Assembly (NCBI GenBank): GCA_001920085.1
Contig: MNJC01000018.1
Span: forward strand, 1 to 13,175
Length of the DNA stretch: 13,175 bases
DNA from: Actinobacteria bacterium 13_1_20CM_4_69_9
GTDB taxonomy: Bacteria; Actinomycetota; Thermoleophilia; Gaiellales; Gaiellaceae
Direction of reading: 5' to 3'
The number at the start of each line of letters is the position of its first letter. The stretch's first letter is position 1. Of this stretch, positions 7,358 to 13,175 are shown in pieces. Both the position numbers and the translations under genes were made by a program. The notes below the pieces were generated by a model. It was given only the letters and a program-made list of their open reading frames with translations. It was not told the DNA's origin and did not search any database.

Positions 7358-8416
7358 CTACTTGCAGAACTGCGCGAACTCGCCGACGCAGACGTCGGTC
7401 TTCTTGAGGAACTTGTCCTTGAAGAGCCTCGTGTAGTTCGCCTTCGTGATCGAGACGACCGGAATCTGGACGGTCGGCTCCTTCTTGCTGCCGTTCTTGC
7501 GGAACCCGTTGACCCCGGGCACCTTCTTGTGCTTGAGCAGCGCAACGGCCGCGGCAGCAGCAGCGTTGGCCTCGTCGGGCACGTACTTGTAGACGGTCAT
7601 CGTCTGCCAGCCCGAGATGATGTTCTGCACGCCCTGCACAGTCGCGTCCTGTCCCGAAAGGGCGATCGGCTTCAGCTTCTTCGCCTTCAGGGCAGCGATC
7701 ACGGCGCCCGCGATGCTGTCGTTCGCAGCGATGGCGCCGTCGATCTTGTTGCTCGTCGACAGCAGCATCTGCTCGAAGATCGGCTGCGCGTTCGTCGCCA
7801 GCCAGAGCGGCACGAACTTCTGCGGGCCCTTGGTCAGCTTGCCGTTCTTGAACAGCGGATTCAGAACCGCGTCGTTCCCGCTCTTGAACCAGAATGCGTT
7901 CTGATCGGTCGGGCCGCCCCAAAGCTCGGCGACAACAGGCTTCGACTTGCCCTTGAGTGCGTTGACAACGCCCTTGGCCTGCGCCGCGCCGACTGCCTTG
8001 CCGTCGAAGCTGACGTAAACCTTGGCGACGCCGCCTACGACCTGGCGGTCGTAGTCGATCGACGAACCGCCTGCCCTGGCGAACTTCTTCTCGATCGCGA
8101 TCGACGTGCCCTGCGCGATGTCGGTGACGATGGCCACCTTCGCGTGACGGGACAGACACGAATCCGCCTGCGAGACCATCTTCTGCGGGTCGTTCAACGC
8201 GTTCGTGATCGAATAGGTCACCTTGGCCCTCTTCAGGGCCTTGGCGAAGTCAGGTGCGTCGAACTGCTGCCACCGGACGGACGACTTCGTGTCCGGAAGC
8301 AGAACGCAGACCTGGATGTTGGCGGAGTTCCTGGCGGTCGCGCCGGTCGCCACCACAGCGAGGACGACGCCGGCCAGGATCACGACCGCCGCCGACCTTC
8401 GAAAGAGTCGTTGCAC
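7358..8416 (-). CDS. Sugar ABC transporter substrate-binding protein (XylF-like)
   Basis: A 352-residue extracellular sugar-binding protein of the type 1 periplasmic-binding fold, closest in pattern to the xylose-binding protein XylF. A signal peptide occupies residues 1-28 (LFRRS, hydrophobic core, ATGATA). Recognisable blocks are VCVLLPDTKSSVRWQQFD (36-53), DYDRQVVG (121-128), YVSFDGKAVGAAQA (134-147), IDGAIAANDSIAGAVIAAL (225-243), SGQDATVQGV (254-263) and WQTMTVYK (270-277). There are four cysteines (37, 87, 343, 351) that could form two disulphides, but no lipobox cysteine after the signal peptide. The start is GTG at 8416 with a perfect AGGAGG seven bases ahead. It is the first gene of the operon, with importer ATPase and permease downstream. 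Similarity suggests a pentose such as xylose, not proven. Confidence 0.92.
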   Translation of the reverse strand: MQRLFRRSAAVVILAGVVLAVVATGATARNSANIQVCVLLPDTKSSVRWQQFDAPDFAKALKRAKVTYSITNALNDPQKMVSQADSCLSRHAKVAIVTDIAQGTSIAIEKKFARAGGSSIDYDRQVVGGVAKVYVSFDGKAVGAAQAKGVVNALKGKSKPVVAELWGGPTDQNAFWFKSGNDAVLNPLFKNGKLTKGPQKFVPLWLATNAQPIFEQMLLSTSNKIDGAIAANDSIAGAVIAALKAKKLKPIALSGQDATVQGVQNIISGWQTMTVYKYVPDEANAAAAAAVALLKHKKVPGVNGFRKNGSKKEPTVQIPVVSITKANYTRLFKDKFLKKTDVCVGEFAQFCK

Positions 8417-8422
8417 TGCAAG

Positions 8423-8428
8423 CCTCCT
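8423..8428 (-). promoter_or_regulatory. Strong ribosome-binding site of the binding-protein gene
   Basis: The minus strand reads AGGAGG, six bases before the GTG at 8416. It decides the start codon and contrasts with the other genes here, which are leaderless or translationally coupled. It suggests high translation of the binding protein. Confidence 0.8.
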
Positions 8429-8465
8429 AGATGAGATTCCACGACTCTAGTACGAATTCGACGAC

Positions 8466-8488
8466 CTTTGAGGGTGGCTTTGAGGGTG
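8466..8488. repeat. Tandem direct repeat in the divergent control region
   Basis: CTTTGAGGGTG occurs at 8466-8476 and again, unchanged, at 8478-8488, a period of 12 bases. It lies about 50-70 bases upstream of the binding-protein start. The most likely -10 elements for that gene are TACTAG or TAGAGT at about 8444-8452, so the repeat covers its -35 position, where no good -35 hexamer is seen. It may be a paired activator or repressor site; the protein that would bind it is unknown. Confidence 0.45.
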
Positions 8489-8499
8489 TTTTTTGGGTT

Positions 8500-8515
8500 A
8501 GTGACTCTCGTCACA
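8500..8515. promoter_or_regulatory. CRP/GlxR-like palindrome
   Basis: AGTGACTCTCGTCACA matches the CRP-family consensus TGTGA-N6-TCACA in nine of ten arm positions, and GTGAC/GTCAC is a perfect inverted repeat. GlxR, the actinobacterial CRP homologue, uses the same consensus and often controls sugar uptake genes. The site lies between the divergent importer and dehydrogenase operons and overlaps the candidate -35 of the latter, so binding could repress it and affect the importer promoter about 50 bases away. The match is seen directly; the regulator is inferred. Confidence 0.5.
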
Positions 8516-8536
8516 GGCCTTCGGCGTGCGTACTAT
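8508..8536 (+). promoter_or_regulatory. Candidate promoter of the dehydrogenase operon (leaderless)
   Basis: TACTAT (8531-8536) is five of six to the consensus -10. TCGTCA (8508-8513) stands 17 bases before it as a weak -35. The -10 ends seven bases before the ATG at 8544, and no ribosome-binding site is present, so transcription probably starts at or beside the A of the ATG. This argues against the in-frame GTG at 8526, which lies upstream of the -10. Confidence 0.55.
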
Positions 8537-8543
8537 CGCGCGA

Positions 8544-9650
8544 ATGGCGGAGATCGGGGTCGGCATGCTCGGGTACGCGTTCATGGGGAAGGCGCACTCG
8601 AATGCGTTCCGCAAGGTCGAGTACCTGTCGTGGCCGCCGCCGCTCGTGCCTCGGCTCGTCGCGATTGCGGGGCGGAACGAGGATGCGGTCGCAGAGGCCG
8701 CGCGCCGGTACGGCTACGAGCGCTGGACGACCGATTGGCGCGACATCGTGACCGACGAGCGGATCGGGCTGTTCGACAACGGTGGCCCCAACTCGCTCCA
8801 CGCCGAGCCGACGATCGCGGCCGCCGAAGCGGGCAAGCACGTGCTGTGCGAGAAACCCCTCGGGCGCACGGCCGACGAGAGCCACGAGGTCTGGCGCCGT
8901 GTCGCCGCGACGGGCGTCAAGCATCTGTGCGGTTTCAACTACCGCTTCGTTCCGGCGGTGCGGCTCGCGCGCGAGCTGATCGACGGTGGCGCACTCGGAG
9001 AGCTCCGCCACTTCCGCGGGCGTTACCTGCAGGACTGGGGCGACGACCCGACGCTCGACACGTGGCGCTTCGATCCGGACCAGGCGGGCTCTGGTGCGCT
9101 CGGCGACCTCGGCACGCACGTGATCGACCTCGCCCGCTACCTCGTCGGCGAATTCAGCTCGGTCGCCGGCCTCGTGAAGACATTCGTCCGTGATCGTCGC
9201 GTAGACGACGCTGTCGAGGCTGCCGTCGAGTTCGCGAACGGAGCGGTCGGAACGATCGAGTCGACGCGCCTCGCACTCGGGCGGCGCAACGCGTTTCAGT
9301 GGGAGATCAACGGGTCCCGCGGCTCGCTCTACTTCGACATGGAACGTATGAACGAGCTGCAGGTCTTCCTCGACGGCGAGGAACGGACGCGGGGATTCCG
9401 GACGGTGCTCGTAACAGAGGCGGACCATCCGTTCATGGACCTCTGGTGGCCGCCGGGGCACATCATCGGCTGGGGCGACACCTTCGTACACGAGGTTCAT
9501 CACCTCCTGCGCTCGATCGCCGACGGTAGCGACGTCGCACCGCACGGCGCGACGTTCGAGGACGGCTACCGCGCCTCGGAGATCGGAGACGCGATCGTGC
9601 GATCGAGCGCGAACGGCGGCCGCGAGCAGCTGACATTCCGCAGCCTGTGA
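8544..9650 (+). CDS. Gfo/Idh/MocA-family sugar dehydrogenase
   Basis: A 368-residue NAD(P)-dependent oxidoreductase of the family that includes glucose-fructose oxidoreductase and inositol 2-dehydrogenase; members oxidise or epimerise a ring hydroxyl of a sugar or polyol. The N-terminal Rossmann motif is VGMLGYAFMGKAH (6-18), followed by the hallmark CEKPLG (102-107), NYRF (132-135) and the catalytic segment GDLGTHVIDLARYL (187-200), with Asp188, His192 and Asp195. The C-terminal half is the usual beta-sheet substrate domain. I start at the ATG at 8544 because a TACTAT -10 element lies seven bases before it; a GTG at 8526 would add six residues. The stop overlaps the next start as GTGA. Opposite to it runs a sugar importer, so the imported sugar or a product of it is a reasonable candidate substrate. 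Confidence 0.9.
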   Translation: MAEIGVGMLGYAFMGKAHSNAFRKVEYLSWPPPLVPRLVAIAGRNEDAVAEAARRYGYERWTTDWRDIVTDERIGLFDNGGPNSLHAEPTIAAAEAGKHVLCEKPLGRTADESHEVWRRVAATGVKHLCGFNYRFVPAVRLARELIDGGALGELRHFRGRYLQDWGDDPTLDTWRFDPDQAGSGALGDLGTHVIDLARYLVGEFSSVAGLVKTFVRDRRVDDAVEAAVEFANGAVGTIESTRLALGRRNAFQWEINGSRGSLYFDMERMNELQVFLDGEERTRGFRTVLVTEADHPFMDLWWPPGHIIGWGDTFVHEVHHLLRSIADGSDVAPHGATFEDGYRASEIGDAIVRSSANGGREQLTFRSL

Positions 9651-10875
9651 CCGCCCTCGCGTCAGTCGAGCGCGATCTGCGTGCTGCGGTCACCGCAGAC
9701 GTGTCCGCGCCGACCTCCGCATACCTGACGGACATGACCGAGGCGCGTGGGCTCCACGGTCGCGCCGACGCGGTTGCGCTGCCGCGGTCGGCAGAGGAAG
9801 TCGCCGAGGTCGTCGCCTGGTGCTACGAGCGCGCTGTGCCGATCGTTCCGCGCGGCGGCGGTACGGGCTATGCGGGTGGTTCCGTCGCGCTCGACGGCGG
9901 AGTCGTGCTGTCGCTCGAGCGGCTCGACCGCGTGCGCTCCTTCGATCCGCTCCTCTGGCGCATCGAGGTCGAGGCCGGCCTCCGGACGTCCGAGGTGCGG
10001 CGCGTGGCGCGCGAGGGCGGGCTCCTCTTCGCACCAGATCCCGGCGCGGCCGAGCAGTCCCAGATCGGCGGCAACATCGCGACGAACGCGGGCGGGCCGC
10101 ACGCGTACAAGTACGGCGTCACCGGTGCGTGGGTGATGGGCCTCGAGGTGGTCGTCGCGCCGGGCGAGCTCGTGCGGTTCGGCGGCCCCGTGCGCAAGGA
10201 CGTCGCCGGCTACGACCTGAAGCACCTGCTGGTCGGCTCGGAAGGAACGCTCGGGGTGATCACGTCCGCGTGGCTTCGCCTCACGCCGGCGCCCGAGGCG
10301 GCGTGGCCGGTGATCGGCTTCTTCGACGGGGTGCGCGCCGGCGCGGCCGCGATCGAGCGCGTGGTCGGCTCCGGACTCCCGGCGGCCGCGCTCGAGTACC
10401 TCGACTCGGAGACGATGCGCTACGCCGGGCCGACGTTTCCCGGCGAGGTGCCTGCGGGTGCGTTCGCCGTGCTCGCGGAGGCCGACGGATCACGCGACGA
10501 GGCCCAGCGCGTTCGCAACGACCTGCTCGAGGTGCTCGGCGAGGACGCGCTTGCGCTGTACGCGCCGGAAACGGCAGAGGAGATCGCGGCGCTCTGGCGC
10601 TGGCGCGACGGCCTTGCGCTCGTCGTCGACGCACAGCGCGGCGGGAAAGCGCCGGAGACGACGAGCGCGAGCTCGCGCTCGCACCGCAGCTGTCCGAGGC
10701 GCTGTTCGAGCTCGCGCTGCGGCTCGGCGGGACGATCTCGGGCGAGCACGGCGTCGGCTTCGTCAAACGCAATTGGCTCGAGCGGCAGCTCGGGCCGCGC
10801 GCGTTCGAGCTGCACACCGCGATCAAGCGCGCGTTCGATCCGCAGAACCTCCTCAATCCCGGCAAGAAGGCGTGA
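9647..10875 (+). pseudogene. GlcD-like FAD-linked oxidase, broken by internal deletion and frameshift
   Basis: The family oxidises 2-hydroxy acids such as glycolate or D-lactate with FAD. The first 334 residues are normal: the FAD-binding loop PRGGGTGYAGG (68-78), the stretch DPGAAEQSQIGGNIATNAGG (131-150) and GYDLKHLLVGSEGTLGVIT (188-206). The reading then changes from one frame to another near bases 10646-10655. It resumes with GDDERELA, then LGGTISGEHGVGF and the normal end AFDPQNLLNPGKKA, stopping at 10875. Judged against family members, about 45-60 residues are missing at the join, including the HAGDGN histidine motif of the C-terminal domain. If read without correction the frame runs to 11161 over the next gene. 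Both ends keep GTGA overlaps with the neighbours, so the damage is recent or an assembly error. A sequencing collapse is a real alternative to a true pseudogene. Confidence 0.8.
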
Positions 10876-11438
10876 TCGAGGAGATTCGCCCCGGCCTGAA
10901 GCGCTGGGCGGGCCCGCATCCCGAGTTCGATCCGACCGAGGCCGACCTGGACGCCTCGTACAAGGATGTTGCGAGCGCTCTCTTCCACGCCGACGACGCG
11001 TTCGTGTTCATCGATCCGCTGATCCCGGACGAGCTCTGGCCGGAGCTCGACGCGGAGGTGAAGGGGAGCGGAAAGCCGGTCGTCGTCCTGACGACGATCT
11101 TCTTCCACGAACGGCACCGCGACGACGTCGCGCGGCGCTACGGCGGACGGATCGGCGGTGACGTCGCGGGTGTCCGCGCCTTCACCGCGGAGCGGGCCGA
11201 CGAGGCCGCCTACTGGTTGGAGCAGCCGCGCGCCGTCGTGTTCGGCGACGCAGTGCTGGGCGACCAGAACGGCGGCCTGCGCATCACGCCGTGGGCACGG
11301 AATGCCGCGGGGCTCGAGAAGACCAGGCAGGCGCTGCTGCCTCTGCTCGACCTGCCGATCGAGGTCGTCCTCCCGGCGCACGGAAATCCCGTGCTGTCGA
11401 ACGGGCGCGACGCGCTCGCGCGCGCACTCGAGCCGTGA
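10872..11438 (+). CDS. Metallo-beta-lactamase-fold protein with degenerate metal site
   Basis: A 188-residue protein with the outline of a metallo-beta-lactamase-fold hydrolase: a strand and loop VFIDPLIP (45-52), VVVLTTIFFHERHRDD (70-85), VVFGDAVLG (122-130) and VVLPAHGNPV (165-174). The usual zinc motif HxHxDH aligns with ERHRDD: one histidine (82) and the aspartate (84) remain, the other two histidines are Glu80 and Asp85. Asp126 and His170 match later ligands of the family. It may bind one metal, a different metal, or none. I start at the GTG at 10872, which overlaps the oxidase stop (GTGA); the stop overlaps the carboxylase start in the same way. The frame upstream of that GTG is antisense-like arginine-rich sequence. 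The substrate is unknown. Confidence 0.75.
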   Translation: MIEEIRPGLKRWAGPHPEFDPTEADLDASYKDVASALFHADDAFVFIDPLIPDELWPELDAEVKGSGKPVVVLTTIFFHERHRDDVARRYGGRIGGDVAGVRAFTAERADEAAYWLEQPRAVVFGDAVLGDQNGGLRITPWARNAAGLEKTRQALLPLLDLPIEVVLPAHGNPVLSNGRDALARALEP

Positions 11439-13036
11439 TCCGCAAGGTGCTCGTCGCCAACCGCGGCGAGATCGCGTTGCGCGTCTTCCGTACCTGCCGC
11501 GAGCTCGGGATTGCGACCGTTGCCGTCGTCGCGCCCGACGACAAGGGCTCGCTGCACGCGCGCTCGGCGGACGAGACGGTCGACATCGCCAGCTACCTCT
11601 TCTCGGAGGAGCACATCCGCGCCGCGAAGCTGACGGCCGCCGACGCCATCCATCCGGGCTACGGCTTCCTTGCCGAGAACGGCGACTTTGCAGAAGCCGT
11701 CAATGCGGCCGAGCTCGTCTGGATCGGCCCGTCGCCCGAGGCGTTGCGCGCCGGCGGCGACAAGCTCGAGGCCAAGCGGATCGCGCAGGCGGCGGGAGTC
11801 CCGGTCGTGCCCACGGGCGAGCCGGACGAGGTCGGCTACCCGCTCGTCGTGAAGGCGGCCGCGGGCGGCGGCGGACGAGGCATGCGCGTCGTGCGCTCGC
11901 CGGGCGAGCTCAACGAGGCGCTCGACGCGGCGCGCCGCGAAGCGAAGGCGGCGTTCGGTGACGACCGCGTCTTCTGCGAGCGCTACGTCGAGCGCCCGCA
12001 CCACGTTGAGATCCAGCTGCTGGGCGCACGCGCCATCGGTGAACGCGATTGCTCGATCCAGCGGCGGCATCAGAAGGTGCTCGAGGAGGCGCCGTCGCCG
12101 GCGGTCGACGACGCGCTGCGGGCGGCGATCGGCGAAGCGGCCTCTGCGTTCGCGCGCGCGGTCGGCTACGAGAACGCCGGGACTGCCGAGTTCATGGTCG
12201 AAAGCCGCGACTTCTACTTCCTGGAGCTGAACGGGCGTATCCAGGTCGAGCACCCGGTCACGGAGCTCGTGGCGAACATCGACCTCGTGCGGGCGCAGTT
12301 GCGCATCGCGTCTGGAGAGGACGTGTCTGAGGGACTGTCCCCAAGACACGGCCACGCCGTAGAGGTCCGGCTCTATGCGGAGGACCCGCGCACGTTCTTC
12401 CCGCAGACGGGCCGGATCGAGCGACTGCGTCTGCCGACGGAGGTTCGCGTCGACGCCGGCGTCGAGGAAGGCGACGTGATCGGCATCGCCTACGACCCGA
12501 TGATCGCGAAGCTGATCGCGCACGGAACGACGCGCACCGACGCGCTCGACGCGTTGCGCGCGGCGCTGGACGAGACCGAGGTCTCTGGAGTGACGACGAA
12601 TCTGCCGTTCCTGCGCTGGCTCGTCTCGCATCCGGCCGTGCGCGCGGGCGAGACGACCACCTCCTTCCTCGTCGAGCACCCGCCTCTGTCTCGACCACCC
12701 GTGCGCGAGGCCCCGGCCGCGTGGCGCCGGCCGTTCCGCCTGAACCTCCCCCCTCCCGCCCCTGCGCCGCCTCCGGACGTCGACGCGGCGGCCGCCGACC
12801 ATTCGGGGCCGGGCGGCGAGCAGAGCGCCGTCGTCGCGCCCATGCCCGGCACGGTGATCAAGCTGCTCGTCAGCGCCGGCGAGGAGGTGCGAGCGCGGCA
12901 ACCACTCGTCGTGCTCGAGGCGATGAAGATGGAGACGCCGCTGACGTCACCGTACGCGGCGACCGTGCGCGCGGTTCACATCGCCGAAGGCGATCGCGTC
13001 GCGGGCGGCGCGCTCCTCATCGAGCTCGAGGAATAG
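11435..13036 (+). CDS. Biotin carboxylase/biotin carrier protein fusion (acyl-CoA carboxylase alpha-type subunit)
   Basis: A 533-residue cytoplasmic subunit that carboxylates its own biotin with ATP and bicarbonate, for transfer to an acyl-CoA or similar acceptor by a separate carboxyltransferase. The N-terminal domain opens with KVLVANRGEIALRV (4-17). The ATP-grasp glycine loop is VVKAAAGGGGRGM (138-150), and the catalytic segment FLELNGRIQVEHPVTE (262-277) holds Glu264, Asn266, Arg268 and Glu272. A proline- and alanine-rich linker spans about 415-462. The carrier domain follows, with Lys498 in EAMKME as the biotin site. Most related alpha subunits are 590-670 residues; the central segment between the two domains is very short here. 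The GTG start overlaps the upstream stop as GTGA. No carboxyltransferase gene is in the window, so the acceptor is unknown. Confidence 0.92.
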   Translation: MIRKVLVANRGEIALRVFRTCRELGIATVAVVAPDDKGSLHARSADETVDIASYLFSEEHIRAAKLTAADAIHPGYGFLAENGDFAEAVNAAELVWIGPSPEALRAGGDKLEAKRIAQAAGVPVVPTGEPDEVGYPLVVKAAAGGGGRGMRVVRSPGELNEALDAARREAKAAFGDDRVFCERYVERPHHVEIQLLGARAIGERDCSIQRRHQKVLEEAPSPAVDDALRAAIGEAASAFARAVGYENAGTAEFMVESRDFYFLELNGRIQVEHPVTELVANIDLVRAQLRIASGEDVSEGLSPRHGHAVEVRLYAEDPRTFFPQTGRIERLRLPTEVRVDAGVEEGDVIGIAYDPMIAKLIAHGTTRTDALDALRAALDETEVSGVTTNLPFLRWLVSHPAVRAGETTTSFLVEHPPLSRPPVREAPAAWRRPFRLNLPPPAPAPPPDVDAAAADHSGPGGEQSAVVAPMPGTVIKLLVSAGEEVRARQPLVVLEAMKMETPLTSPYAATVRAVHIAEGDRVAGGALLIELEE

Positions 13037-13175
13037 GCAGCGACAACGGCGACGATGCCGGCCACCATCGCCGCAAGCAGGCCCCAGAACCAGCCGGCGT
13101 TGCCGACAGGCTTGACGACCATGTTCACGACCACGGCGATGAGGATCACGAGCTCACAGCGCGAGATCAGCAGGA
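12976..13175 (-). CDS. Membrane protein, C-terminal part (DUF2269-like), 5' end outside window
   Basis: On the minus strand a frame is open from the right edge to a TGA at 12976-12978, giving 66 residues. It contains ISRCELVILIAVVVNMVVKP, then a short loop and a second membrane segment WGLLAAMVAGIVAVVAAY. The SRxEL...VVxxMVVKP pattern is what I recall for DUF2269-type small integral membrane proteins of actinobacteria, but that assignment is from memory and only the tail is visible. The last 20 residues are serine- and proline-rich and are antisense to the end of the biotin carrier gene, an overlap of 61 bases. The real function is unknown. Confidence 0.55.
   Translation of the reverse strand, partial: LLISRCELVILIAVVVNMVVKPVGNAGWFWGLLAAMVAGIVAVVAAYSSSSMRSAPPATRSPSAM

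Noticed and set aside
7112..8434. Open frame of 440 codons on the plus strand across the binding-protein gene
   Set aside because: The opposite strand encodes a clear XylF-like protein with signal peptide and ribosome-binding site; this frame is leucine/arginine-rich and featureless.
8526..8543. GTG at 8526 as start of the Gfo/Idh/MocA dehydrogenase
   Set aside because: It lies before the TACTAT -10 element and adds six residues with no family match; ATG at 8544 begins two residues before the first Rossmann strand.
10649..11161. C-terminal extension of the FAD oxidase reading to 11161
   Set aside because: Serine/arginine-rich off-frame sequence produced by the frameshift; the true C-terminus is in the frame ending at 10875.
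11210..12901. Open frame of 563 codons on the minus strand opposite the biotin carboxylase
   Set aside because: Shadow of the carboxylase gene; low-complexity and without any domain.
1..13175. CRISPR arrays, tRNA or rRNA genes, insertion sequences, prophage or toxin-antitoxin genes
   Set aside because: None is seen by eye on either strand; repeats are limited to the short elements listed.

Overview
The window reads as chromosomal DNA of a high-GC bacterium, most likely an actinobacterium and possibly of the Thermoleophilia type. This is an inference from the very GC-rich third codon positions, the frequent GTG starts, the 4-base GTGA overlaps between genes, promoters of the TANNNT type lying only 6-7 bases before a start codon (leaderless style), and the protein families present. 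I see no rRNA, tRNA, CRISPR array, insertion sequence or phage gene.

Left part (1-1655). The 3' end of a short-chain dehydrogenase is coupled by a 1-base overlap to a zinc-dependent, glucose-1-dehydrogenase-like alcohol dehydrogenase. That second gene looks damaged at its 3' end: recognisable sequence stops near base 1200 and the frame then runs antisense through a small GlcG/HbpS-family gene on the minus strand (1269-1655).

Centre (1711-5235). A single 1174-residue secreted protein joins seven calcium-binding FG-GAP/VCBS repeats and an ASPIC/UnbV domain to a complete vanadium-dependent haloperoxidase domain with all metal-pocket residues. This is the most unusual gene in the window. It meets the next operon tail to tail with 4 bases between the two coding regions.

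Right-centre (5240-8543). A minus-strand sugar ABC import operon of the XylF/XylH type runs binding protein, ATPase, permease. A strong hairpin sits after the binding-protein gene, and the ATPase and permease overlap by GTGA. Upstream lies a divergent control region of about 127 bases with a CRP/GlxR-like palindrome, a 12-base-period direct repeat and a probable leaderless promoter for the plus-strand operon.

Right part (8544-13036). Four plus-strand genes are joined by three successive GTGA overlaps: a Gfo/Idh/MocA sugar-type dehydrogenase, a GlcD-like FAD oxidase broken by an internal deletion and frameshift, a degenerate metallo-beta-lactamase-fold protein, and a biotin carboxylase/biotin carrier fusion. 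A partial minus-strand membrane protein overlaps the end of the last gene. Taken together, the dehydrogenases, the sugar importer and the shared control region suggest uptake and oxidation of a sugar or polyol. The substrate cannot be read from the sequence, and the link of the carboxylase to that pathway is only positional.
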